Below are positions 47,416-57,434 of a stretch of 64,000 nucleotides of DNA, one piece after another; position 1 is the stretch's first letter, and each line of letters begins with the position of its first letter. The notes under the pieces are model-generated. The model saw only the letters and a list, made by a program, of their open reading frames with translations. It had not been told where the DNA came from and ran no database searches. Location: NCBI RefSeq assembly GCF_018873765.1, contig NC_057922.1:42862321-42926320 (forward strand), read 5' to 3'. A program made the position numbers and the translations under genes. The DNA is from Telopea speciosissima. Its lineage: Eukaryota; Streptophyta; Magnoliopsida; Proteales; Proteaceae.

Positions 47416-47952
47416 TCGAGGCCTTGAGGGTCGGTCAGTCTATAGATATTTTAGTTGTGAAATTAGAAATTTTCGCGAGAATATTAGGCAAAATACCGTA
47501 GCGGCAAGGGTACTGTGGAATCGGAGAATTTTGGAATTTTTGATATAGTAAAGGGTAGTTTGGTAACTCAAAACCTAAATAAGGAAATGAACTAATCACG
47601 TGACTTCCTCCCTAATCGTCTATTACTTAAATGCCACGATGTCTCTTCTACTCAAAGATCTCGGGATCCCGGTCTACGTGTCAATTCGTTCTTATCCCAC
47701 GACCTGGCCACGACCTGTCTTTTTCTGTTTTTCTTACATCCACTGGCCCACCTTAAATCCCAATCAACGGTCTAAAACATATCTTATCCCTTTAGACTTG
47801 TTCGACACTTAACGCCAATCTCCTATTAAAAATCTCTGCGGCCTACAGACGTCAATCCTCCATTTCTTGGGAAGTTTTTTGTTTTTGCTGGAAAGGTCTT
47901 GAGATGCTCAGAAGTAGCAGTGAAGTGAAGTGGTGAACAGTGAACCATCATC
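47416..47952 (+). promoter_or_regulatory. Upstream region of DRM1 with G-box
   Basis: A perfect G-box CACGTG lies at 47597-47602 and an ACGTGTC (ABRE-like) core near 47676. An AT-rich TATTAAAA (about 47824-47831) is a TATA candidate about 125 bases before the ATG. DRM1 genes respond to sugar, dormancy, auxin and ABA, so G-box/ABRE elements fit; function is inferred. The LINE's A tail ends about 180 bp before the G-box. Confidence 0.45.
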
Positions 47953-48732
47953 ATGGGTCTCCTCGACAAGCTCTGGGACGACACTTTCGCCGGTCCTCGG
48001 CCGGAAAATGGCCTTGGAAAGCTCCGCAAACATTCCACCTTCAGTTTCCGATCAAATTCCGTCAAAGGTATGCAACAATGCTAAATTACGATTGAGATTA
48101 TCTGATGATTGATCCGTCTCAGAAACTAGTTGAGTTCGTTAGTTCTGATTGAACAACTCAGATCTGGTGCCTTTGTTTGTAGATCATATTCAAAATTTGT
48201 ATTATGATCCCTAATTTCTGATTTGTTTGGGTCTTTTTGTTTCGATATGCAGAGGCCGAAGGAGGGAACGGAAGATCATACGTTGATGATATGACGGAGG
48301 AGACGACAAGGGTTACGCGTAGCATCATGATAGTGAAACCTCCTGGAAATTATGGATCACCGCCGGTTTCTCCGGCTGGATCTACTCCTCCGGTATCTCC
48401 ATTTTCCGGTAAGCTCTGTTGTTTTGTTGGACATCGATCATGGTCATGGATGGACCACACTCTACAAAAGAGAAAAAAAAGAATGATGTTACGTTTGGAC
48501 TTTGGAGATATGAGTCAAGAACTCTTTAGAATGAAGGACCAACATGCCCTTATGTAGTGTGATTTTTAGTTTTTCGTGAAATCGAAAAGATTTTGATGTT
48601 TACTAATGGTGGTGGTGGTGAGCAGGAGGTAAGGGACTGAACCGGTTCCGAAGGAGGTCGACGTCAGATGTGTACGAGAGAGCAGTAAAGGAGGATGGAG
48701 GAAGGAGCCCTCCTTCTTCGTTTGATGTGTAA
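47953..48732 (+). CDS. DRM1: Dormancy-associated / auxin-repressed 12.5 kDa protein (DRM1/ARP)
   Basis: Three exons: 47953-48067, 48253-48408 and 48626-48732, joined at phase 1 and phase 1, with donors G|gtatgc and G|gtaagc and acceptors atgcag and gagcag. The 125-residue product begins MGLLDKLWDDTFAGPRPENG. It has the family's LGKLRKHSTFSFR block, the TRSIMIVKPPGNYGSP segment, the Ser/Pro-rich PPVSPAGSTPPVSPFSGG hinge and the C-terminal RFRRRSTSDVYERA and SPPSSFDV. Length matches the family (about 110-130). DRM1 proteins are small, probably disordered plant proteins that mark dormant or growth-arrested tissue and are repressed by auxin and sugar; biochemical function is unknown. The start is the conserved MGLLDKLWD. 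Confidence 0.96.
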
Positions 48733-48759
48733 AACTAAAATACGAGAGAGATTGTACTT

Positions 48760-48786
48760 GACGACGACGACGACGACGACGACGAA
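48760..48786. repeat. (GAC)n microsatellite in the DRM1 3' UTR
   Basis: Nine GAC/ACG units, 28 bases after the DRM1 stop. A poly(A)-signal-like AATAAA follows near 48928. Confidence 0.85.
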
Positions 48787-49129
48787 GAAGATAAGGACTC
48801 TTTCTGCAATTTACGAACGACTCACTCTGTTTTGTAGTATATCTGAAATTCTCAAGCAGTACGTACTACTAGTTTAATGTGGAAGCGTGTCTGTGTGTGT
48901 GTGGATCAGATATGGTGTCTGTCTGTAATAAATGTATAGATCGAGGAGAAGAACCTAGCGGAGTGTCGTTGTCGCTTGTCTGTGGTTACTGTTGTGGTAA
49001 AGCTTAAAAACTTCGACTGGGGGGTGTGGGTGTTTTTGTGTGTGATCTGTTTATAATGTAAGAGCTGGTTTCTTCTGTGTTCTGAGAGCTTTGTAATGGT
49101 CAGGAAAGTTAAAGTTTCTTTCTTTCTCT

Positions 49130-50474
49130 ATCTGATCTGTGCTTTCTAATGATCAGGGACAGAGAATTGGCTTGGCTGGGAGACTTGGCACCACTTGGGA
49201 CCTACGTTCCGAGTCGGCCGGACTCTGGATCAGTTCCTCCTAGCGTGTGGAGTGTGAAGATTCCATGTACGGAGGGAGGTCTCGTGGTAACAAATGTCCT
49301 TGTAAAACACTCTTAATGTACATGAACGTGAATTTTATTAAAGCAAAAATACATATGTCATCACGAAACCAACCACCTTCACATGGAGGGAACTAATCTA
49401 GGTTCGTCAGCCTAGTCACACTCCAAATCAATAGTGGCTGATCCTTGGTGGGTTTCTAGGGTTTAGGTTGATTTTAGCAATCATTCTCAACTGTTTTTGG
49501 ACTGTTGGATCCAATCCGACCCTGATTCCAATCTTCATAACCTTTGGGAGCCCGGGGTGTACCAGCGGCCATCTGGCCGGCATCTTTTCCCATTTTCTTG
49601 ACCTTCGGTGAGGGGGTGGAATATGTATTTTAACTGCCCAGTCTTCATATGGAGTTTTTATGGGAGGGTCAGTGATTGAAATTTGGATCCAGATCTTTTG
49701 CGGCGTGCTGTCCGTAGCTGCCTGAGCGGTGCAGACACAGGGCACAGTGCAATGACTGCCTTACCTCCACTCGGATAGGGGTAAGGTGGACATTGAGTGT
49801 GACCCTGTATATCACAGAAGATTTGAATTGCTGAAATTTAGACTCAAGTTTGATATATGACCTTTTTAGATTATTTTTCTAGGGGGAGAGGGTTTCCTAT
49901 AAGAGCAGTGTAAGAAGGAATTTGTACACTACAACTAATGATGGGTTAGAAAACAATATTATCCATATAGGTTTATATGTGATTCACATTTAGAATAAGA
50001 GAGAGAAATGTTAATGTGGAATATGGATCACACTGTTTATTATGCGAGAAGGTTATGTGAGGAGGATATAAATGAAGAGTATATAAAGGCAGTGTAGTAA
50101 TCTTTTTTCTTTTTTCATTTTTAGATATCCCAACTATCGAAGTCACCACTTAACTATTCTACTTTCTAAGGGGTGGCACAGCTATCCCAACTACGAAAGA
50201 AAAACATTTTAATGAAAATGCTCATCCACCAATTTTGTCTCTTGTTGACTACAAAAAACTTTTGCCTATAAATTACGCTGAAAGTTTGCTTTTACAATGA
50301 ATGAAGAGTGCACCCAAGGACGGAAGGTTATTATTACTCTATCACCTACTTAGACAAAAGTCTGAAATGTTCTTCACAATTCCATAGTTTCATCGGACAA
50401 TTGAAGAGAGGGTTGGTGAAGAGATCCTTTCTTTACAATGGGTGAATAGAAGTTCGTTTCAATTATGGTGAAAG
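49130..50474. other. No gene recognised
   Basis: Unassigned DNA after DRM1. A 105-codon minus-strand frame (49428-49745) has no recognisable domain and sits in repeat-like sequence, so it is not called. Confidence 0.45.
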
Positions 50475-51014
50475 CTTTTTGTTGGAATTTTTCGAATATT
50501 GGTGTGGGACTTTAGTCCCACATCGGATGTGAAAAAGTAATTCATTTGGCTTATGTATGTTTGTGATCTATTATAACATGTTATGTATAGAAATGATTGT
50601 ACGATGCACTTGCGAGTGAAGACAGTGATCGTTCGAGGGCGTACGCGTACGTGTGCATGAGGTGCAATATGGTGCTTTGATGGCGCACTTTGCACTGCCT
50701 TATTCTTTTGGGTCATGACCCATCAAAATAGCCATATGGGCCAATGGATGTGATCCATCCGAACAATTTTGTGGGCCTATAAATAGCCCTCTTAATCTGT
50801 CAGTCAAATATAACATTTTTCTTTATTTAGTTTCATGTGATTACTGTCTCTGCAACCAATAATCAGTCCAGCCTGTTTTATCTTGGGAGGCAGGTTTACT
50901 GTAACCCTTTGCAATAACATGGTACAAATATTGTATTAAGGACAGAACGACCTCGTTCGACTCAAGCCATCTCTCTGTCCTCTTCCTTTTTTATTTCAGC
51001 TTACTAACATTTTT
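50475..51014 (+). mobile_element. Solo LTR, 530 bp
   Basis: 50480-51009 begins TGTTGGAATTTTTCG and ends CTTACTAACA. It includes the GTGGGACTTTAGTCCCACATCGG region near its start (a self-complementary motif I recall from plant LTRs) and TATAAATA at 50778-50785. Flanks CTTTT (50475-50479) and TTTTT (51010-51014) differ at one base. No internal retroelement sequence adjoins it. A GTACGCGTAC palindrome lies at about 50641-50650. Confidence 0.7.
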
Positions 51015-51510
51015 GTTCACGAGACGTGATGAGTATAGCCATGGATGGAAGTAATTAGCATAAATTGTAAGAACCAACACTAACCCAAATTACGATCTTG
51101 ACATTATTAACATGGGTCTACCAAAAAAAAAAACACATTATTAACATGGGTAGATTCAAATTAAACTTAGGGTATTTTTTTTCCTCATGGAAGATTCAAG
51201 ACTTAGAGTTGGGGAACAACCTCTACGCAAAGTAGGGGTAAGCCTACGTATGTTATGACCCTCCCCAACCCTATAGAGTAGGAGCCTTGTGCACTGGTGT
51301 CCTTCTTTGTTCTTATATTAAAAATTCACTATAATACCTTCTCAAATTGTTTTTTTTTTTTTATATAATATAATTATTCTGTCTCTTTTCTCTTGACCAT
51401 ATAGATCCATGTAGATGATACCATTTTTTCCAATGTCATTGGTGTGACATGGGAGATTTTCACATTGGAAGAGTGGGGCTAGGAACCCTCTCCTATTGTC
51501 TATCTATAGC
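51015..51510. other. No gene recognised
   Basis: Repeat-like AT-rich DNA with homopolymer runs (A near 51124, T near 51350). No coding support. Confidence 0.5.
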
Positions 51511-51680
51511 AAGAGAACGCTAATTGGTCGTGCAGCACCTGCACCAACATGAGGACCAATAACATTACATGCACGAACATTTAACTGAATGAGATTTTTT
51601 TACGTTCACTGGAGGCTGAGCAGTAATTTTGAACGGTCCTGTGTGTTCGCGCGGGAACCATGCGACCTATTAGTGTTCTT
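51511..51680. mobile_element. MITE, 170 bp, copy 2 of a two-copy family
   Basis: The left end AAGAGAACGCTAATTGGTCG is mirrored by CGACCTATTAGTGTTCTT. It shares ATGAGATTTTTT, CACTGGAGGCTGAG and TCCTGTGT with 39443-39610. Confidence 0.7.
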
Positions 51681-52063
51681 ATTTCCTATTTATTTAGTTG
51701 TTATTTTTTATTTGCCTACACGTAATATGGTCAGGGTGAGATAGACTTAGAACTAGTACTCTACCAAAAATGAGTGGACCATCTATTCCATGCATGGAAT
51801 GAAACGGAAATGCCTTGAGAAGGTAGAACACGCTTAAGACTTATTCCATCTTCCAAACCCAATAAAGTTAACAAAGTAAGCAATTTACTACAACATATAA
51901 TACAAACTATATATATTGGTGATTAAATCTTCAAAGAACAGTGTGAATTAAGTGGTCGTTTAGAATTTAGATTCTTCCATCACCTCCCATCTTAGATGCT
52001 TCTTCATCCTCAACTGATCTATTCAATTATTCTATTTTGACACCTGGTTGGTCTAAATAAAGC

Positions 52064-52193
52064 TTTTCTAGATGGGACGCAGGGGCCTTGCTGTGCGTGC
52101 CAACTAATGAGAGCACACACGGTGGCACAAAAGGGGGCAAAATTTCCAACCCCTGTTGTGCGTGGGCATGGCCCCTACATCCCACGTAGAAAA
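52064..52193. mobile_element. Small MITE, 130 bp
   Basis: Inverted ends: TTTTCTAGATGGGACGCAGGGGCC on the left in 24 bases with TGTGCGTG nearby, against GTGCGTGGGCATGGCC and TACATCCCACGTAGAAAA on the right. A (TA)n run follows at 52205-52234. Borders are approximate. Confidence 0.55.
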
Positions 52194-52201
52194 CATTCTT
52201 C

Positions 52202-52237
<36 letters not shown>

Positions 52238-52457
52238 TTCGGTTCTCCCAGGCTCCAGCCGTGGAAGGAGCTGGAAGATCAGCCCAACAAAAATGGGGGT
52301 GTTCAGGTCATTTCATAGGTGGGCCCCCCTATGAAATGACCAATTACAGACGAAGGAACAAAAGAATGAACAAACTACAAACAATAAATCTAAGCTAGCC
52401 AGATCAAATCAATTACTTGGCACCTGGGTAGTCAAGTATATCTAGCAGAAACTCAAC

Positions 52458-53695
52458 TCATCTCATCATGGCATCACTGATCATAACCATTGCCATTACC
52501 ATTGCTTGATCCACTCTTTGATGGACAATTAGGGTAAAAACATCTTTTCCTAGGGGGGAAGAATTTGACTCTGGTGTGGTTCCACATTTCCTGCTAACCT
52601 GTCACAAAATTGTAAATGTATCATCAGTACTGATCCTTAGATATTCAAGGAAATTAAGGTGGATATATTCTAATCCTATTCCTACCTGTGCTATTGGTAC
52701 AGAAAGGGATGTTTCTGGGAATATCTTCAACCATCCCTCCTGATATGACCACTTAATTTGATACTTATCACCAGTGGCTACTGTTATACTGCAACTAGGG
52801 TTTCTGAAGGTCTTCGTTGCGACCATGAATGGCTTCTGTCGACCATCAATACCATATCTTACTACTTCTTTGTCACCCTTAAATGCTTCCCAACTCTCCA
52901 TTATACAAAGTTTCTGCCAAATCACAAGGAATAATATTAGCAGCTTAAATTGTAGAAAACGAATCCTATACCAATGAAGAAAAGAATGAAAATCGCAAAC
53001 AACAATCACATAATCAAACACAAGTATTTATGTGGTTCGGCAAGATTGTCTAAGTTCAATTACAGTCACTCGTCCTCACACCTCTCTGGAAAATTATCTC
53101 CTTCAGTTTCCTGCCCAGCCCAGTTCCCCAATGCTTCTAATAAAGAGGGGGGGGGGGGGGAGTAGACCTCTCCCAGGCAGAGTGTTCGAGCAGGGGTACG
53201 GTGGTCATTGTACCCCCCTTTGTTAGAGGCACGGGGGACTAGGCCGGGCAGGGGACTGACTGGAGGGGATAAAGATCCCACCTCTCTCAAATTGCATTAC
53301 AGAGAAATTAAACAACCCACCCTACAAATTTATAGTGAAACCCTATATGGGGGAATTGAAGCAAGACATCCTCACCTCCTATAAATCCAAGCAACAGATT
53401 AATACAAGATATCGTACCCCCCAACATAAATTTGATTCAAAAGTACCTTTCCAAGGTGGACGGTGCGGCGAGAGATGGTGAACAAGACATGGCCGGAGGA
53501 ATCCATGAGGAACATCTCCTGCTTCCAGTCACAAGCATAGTTCTCAACTCTGAAAACCAAGTTACCATTTAAACCATCATAAACTGTATAGCCATTACCA
53601 TTGAAGAGCAAGGACTGATGCCAAACTGTTAGATGAACCGGAGAAGTTGGATTAGTGTTAGAGAGAGTCGCTCCTTGCTCTTCATCCATGGCCAT
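52458..53695 (-). CDS. LURP-one-related (LOR) protein, Tubby C2-like fold
   Basis: Three exons on the minus strand: 53695-53447, 52913-52686 and 52598-52458, all junctions phase 0 (AAG|gtactt, CAG|gtagga; acceptors ttggcag and gtgacag). The 205-residue protein has the family order: HLTVWHQSLLFNGNGYTVYD, GNLVFRVENYA, FLMDSSGHVLFTISRR, SWEAFKGD, KPFMVATKTF and the end block LGKDVFTLIVHQRVDQ. LOR/DUF567 proteins form a 12-strand barrel around a hydrophobic helix, related to Tubby C-terminal domains and scramblases. LURP1 acts in Arabidopsis defence against oomycetes, but most members have no known role. Length is normal. MAMDEEQG at 53695 is chosen as the start because it leads directly into exon 1; an upstream look-alike is separate. 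A 191-bp MITE lies in intron 1. Confidence 0.92.
53079..53287. mobile_element. Mutator-type MITE in LOR intron 1, perfect 9-bp TSD
   Basis: The element 53088-53278 (191 bp) runs from GGAAAATTATCTCCTTCAG to GGAGGGGATAAAGATCC. The flanks are a perfect 9-bp direct repeat CACCTCTCT (53079-53087, 53279-53287), the usual Mutator-family duplication. The interior has CCTGCCCAGCCCAGTTCCCC mirrored by GGCCGGGCAGGGGACTG and a long G run (53148-53161). It is the same family as 56683-56849. Confidence 0.85.
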
Positions 53696-53724
53696 CACAG
53701 AAAGAAAGTACAAGCTAGTCCCTT

Positions 53725-53796
53725 TTATAATAATTGAATTATTATAGATTGGCATGAGATAGTATTAGAGAGAGTCTCTCCTTGCTCGTCATCCAT
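53725..53796 (-). pseudogene. Duplicated LOR start region forming an upstream ORF
   Basis: On the minus strand, MDDEQGETLSNT followed by ISCQSIIIQLL and a stop (24 codons with stop) copies the LOR N-terminus (MDEEQGATLSNT) about 104 bases upstream of the true start. GGCCATGGATGA and GACTCTCTCTAA are shared by both. It ends before the main ATG. If the transcript starts upstream of it, it would be a uORF. A TATAAAAGG on the minus strand (53729-53721) lies between the two starts and could instead drive a transcript that omits it. Confidence 0.65.
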
Positions 53797-54067
53797 GGCC
53801 AGCACAGCGTGCTGCACATGGTTGCACGCTATCCGGATTGACAAGATCTTTTTCAAGAAAGAAGAGCTTAATTGGAAAAACAGAAAAAAAGGACAAAAAT
53901 GGAAAAGAAAACAAGAAGGAAGAGAGATGAGAAACCATGTTGGACTTTGCAATGTTGTGGAATTTGAACTGCTGCCAACTTCCCTACTGTGGAGGCTGCG
54001 GAGTGATGGGTTACGGATCACGACTCATGGTCTACTTAAATATGGGTATGTTTTGGGGATCTTTATC

Positions 54068-54124
54068 GCCCCCAGTACTGGGGGCGCTGCTGTGCGCATT
54101 GTGTGGCGCAGCAGTACTAGGGGC
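54068..54124. repeat. GC-rich nested palindromes
   Basis: GCCCCCAGTACTGGGGGC (54068-54085) is a perfect 18-bp palindrome. Immediately after, CTGCTGTGCGC and GCGCAGCAG form a second stem, and TACTAGGGGC repeats the right half of the first. The block is far more GC-rich than its surroundings. Confidence 0.8.
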
Positions 54125-55351
54125 AATAATTTTCCATGTTTTGGCTGTATTGTATTCAGTTCGGTATGCATTTGAATCCATTATCTATTTCATGTTTATT
54201 TGTTATCTCATCTTCGCAACCTCAAAATTTTGTGGGTCTCGAAAGCCCCCTTCCCCCACCCTTAAGATCTCAATTTGAAATTATGGTTAAGAGACTGATC
54301 AATACAACTTTACTTTGAAAGCATTTGGAATCGTATAGTGGACTACTTTTTTAAATTAAGATTGGTTTAGTTTTTTGTATCATTTATTCGAATGCATTTT
54401 CAACCAAGAATACATTACCAAACTTATCCCTTTGTTTAGTTGTTACGTTATATGTACCTTTCTTAATTAATGGCTTTATTTGCTTGTGGTCGAGATCATT
54501 GTTAGCAAAAACGCGTTTAAAATGGATGTGTACGTTCCTGTTTTTTTTATCGTTTTAAACAAGTTTTGTCGTACGTTGCTCAAATATACAGGGAAAAACG
54601 AAAAATAACAAGCATTCCCGTTTTAAATGCGTTTTAAACGTATTTTCCTTTTTTTTCTTTTTTTTCTTTTGGTGATTTTTAAGACCTTGGACTTAAGTGA
54701 CTATATCTCTCTCTCAAACTCGGATCAAACTGATTTTTTCACCTACGTAAAGATGATTCTGAGGGCTACGTTTTTTCATGATATCAACTTCAATTCAAGA
54801 TCAATGTACGGATACCGAAATTAGAAGCATGTATTTCAATAAAAATTCCTCAATTTATATAAGAATAGTGTCATGTTTTTTTGTTTCATTTTTTTAAATA
54901 TAAACGTTTAAAACCTGTACCATCCGTTATCCATTTTTTACCATTTTATTTGACCGTCCGTTTGTAAGTTCAATGGATAACTCGTTTACCAGAATAAAAT
55001 GAAACTACTCTTCTAATTTCCTCAATTATCATCTGTTTTGCTTTTGCATGATGTCAAGATTACCAAATTTTATCAAATCAAATGTTTTGAAAACATATTT
55101 GACCTTCTGTTAAATATTGGAATATTGAATATCTGTTGAATGTAACATACAAAAGTTAGATTTTTCAAGAGGCTTGAGTTGGCTGGTCCAAGTTGACTTC
55201 TCAGGTTAATTATGGTTCGTGATTTATTAGGAGTTCATTGAAGTTCCAATTGCAATTTCTTATCCTGGTGTGCGTCCGAAATTTCGATCAAAATGTCAAA
55301 ATTTCAGAGATTTATTTTAGTTTCAACATTAATCGAAACATTATAGCATAA
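54125..55351. other. No gene recognised; AT-rich repeat-like DNA
   Basis: 54500-54970 has repeated AAACG / CGTTTAAAAC words at both ends of an AT-rich block, suggestive of a degraded DNA transposon, but no target duplication or terminal repeat could be fixed. Confidence 0.35.
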
Positions 55352-57017
55352 AATTGATGAGTCTTCCAAGAGTGGAAGCATCTCCTTCTTTCCCAAGCTG
55401 GGAAATTGAGAAGTTCTTCTCAAGTCCGATGAACAATTTCGCGGGATCCCATTTCAAGCTTCCCATAAAAGAATTCGGCAATTATCATTGGATTTCTTTT
55501 GGGGGAGCAAAGATAACCCTGGAAAAATTAAATGGATTGCGTGGAACCGGTTATGTCAATCCAAAGAATGTGGTGGGTTTAGGCCTTCGTGATCCCCATC
55601 TCCAAAACAATGCTCTCCATCCTTGCAAAAGCAACATGGAGACTATGGAAATTTCCAGAGATCCAATGGAGTCAACTAATGAAATAACTTTATTTTCCAA
55701 ATTGCTCTTTTCTCCAAGCTCGTTTAGGCGATAAGCTTTCGTGGTTTTTCTTGCAGGATTTCTTTGGGTTGTCGGCAATGGGGAGAGCATCAAGATATGG
55801 GAAATCCATAACTGGATCCCATCCTCTACAAATTTTAAACTCACCCTTCCATGTCCTGAAGGTTGTTCTCTTTTAGTGGTTTCCCAGCTGCTTGATCGAT
55901 CAAAGCAATATGAAATGGGAGGCTTGACCTCTTAGATCTCTTTTTCCACTCGGCGGATAAGCATGTTATTCTGCAAATTCAACTTCCGTTATTTGCAAGA
56001 CTAAGATTAAATGGTATGGGGTGCTTCAAAAACCGGGATTTAAGTGGATCAGCTTATCACCTCTTGTCAAACCAGCAGATTATCAAATCCCAAACAAAGG
56101 CGTAGTCTTCCTCATCTCATAATTAACTCTCTTGTTCCTATCCCAAAAACGGTGTGGAAGATGATTTGGAATTGCCAAACTACTCTCCCTAAAATCAAAC
56201 ACTTCCTGTGGAAAGCATGTGCATTTGGTTTAGCAACAGGAGAAGAGCTCTGCAAGCGTTTAATTCCTCTGGATCCCTAATGTCACCGATGCGGGTCATT
56301 GCCAGAGTCAATAGACAACATTCTCTTTGATTACTCTTTCGCCCGTGCAGTGTGGTTCGGGTGTCATCTAAATATAAAAATTCTCATATACTGACTCACA
56401 TGGCAATCTCAAATTGGATCTCAAAATGGGTGGAACTGATATCTAAAGAGAAACAAAGAGGCTACCCTACGATTAATTTTTGCTCTTTCATCTGTTGGTA
56501 TCTTTGGAAGGCTCGAAACGATTTCTTGCACTCTAATAAGAAGCTCTCCCCGATTGAAGTATGTCAACTTGCCTCTAGTGCATTTGAGGAATTTCGGAGC
56601 GCCACAATGAACCAACAAAAGAAAACTCATTGCTCCGACAGGTCTCTCGAGCCTGTTCCAACATGGATACCCCCTTCACACAGGGATATTTATCCTCTCC
56701 AGTTCTCTGCTCGGCCCAGTTCCCTAGTTTCTTAGTTCTTTTAACAAGGGGGTTGGAATGACCACCCTACCCTTATCCAAATATTCTGCCTGGGTGGGGT
56801 CCACCACCCCTATTAAAAAAAACTGGGGAATTGGAGGAGATAATTTTCCCTTCGCACAGATCATTTGAAAGGCAAGCTGTGATGCATCGCTGTTAACCTC
56901 TCAAGAAAAATTAGCCGTTGGTTTTGTGATGAGGAACTCGCTTGGTCTATCGGTTCTGGGCTGGTTCTGAGCCTATCTTCTTCTCAAACATTCTTCATAT
57001 TTACAAAAAAAAAAAAA
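55352..57017 (+). mobile_element. 5'-truncated, decayed L1-type LINE remnant
   Basis: Only the C-terminal part of ORF2 remains, in several frames: the post-RT region (CGGLGLRDPHLQNNAL-like, 55500-55690; WVVGNGESIKIWE, about 55766), a zinc-binding region (FLWKACAFGLATGEELCKR, then CHRCGSLPES), WYLWKARNDFLHSNKKLSP near 56490, and an RNase H start (KASCDASLLTSQEK, after 56870). An A tail lies at 57005-57017. Many stops and shifts show it is older than the LINE at 41.4 kb. A MITE splits its RNase H region. Confidence 0.85.
56674..56858. mobile_element. Mutator-type MITE inserted in the LINE remnant
   Basis: 56683-56849 (167 bp): GGGATATTTATCCTCTCCAG to GGAGGAGATAATTTTCC. Flanking 9-bp repeats are CTTCACACA (56674-56682) and CTTCGCACA (56850-56858), one mismatch. 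Same family as 53088-53278 (shared end sequences, GGCCCAGTTCCC and ATGACCACCC motifs). Confidence 0.8.
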
Positions 57018-57434
57018 GAACTTAGAGGTCCTTAACTGAAGTTCTGTTATGAGTTAAGTTTACATGATTCCTACAGACTTCATTTAGTACAATAGAAGTA
57101 TACCGGCACATTAATTAACTGGAGGTGATGACATTCTTATTGTGATTTTGGATCAGTTCCCCTTTATTTGATCCTAGACCTAAAATATACCAATTCCATG
57201 GTCGATTGGACCGATCCAAATCGATTTTGTTCTGGTCGGACCAAACCAGATCCTGATTTTGGATTTTTAAACCCAGACCACCGAGGTCAGGAGTCTGGAC
57301 CAGCTGGAACTGGAGAACGTTCAAACAGTTGAGAGAGACTCCTTTGCAGCTCTGTAAAACGTCTTTCGTCAATTCAAAAATGGCGAGAAGACTTCCATTG
57401 TGTTAGAAAGTGTCTCACGCGCGAGAATGATACA
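57018..57434. other. Spacer and probable promoter of the folate-receptor-like gene
   Basis: No coding sequence and no convincing TATA box. The A tail of the LINE remnant ends about 420 bp before the start codon. Confidence 0.4.

Noticed and set aside
47405-47440. Target duplication for the LINE (bases after its A tail against bases near 41270)
   Set aside because: TCGAGGCCTTGAG and TCGAGCCAGGCTTGA look similar but do not align without several gaps; not accepted.
49428-49745. 105-codon minus-strand frame
   Set aside because: No recognisable domain; sits in repeat-like sequence with no promoter or splice support.
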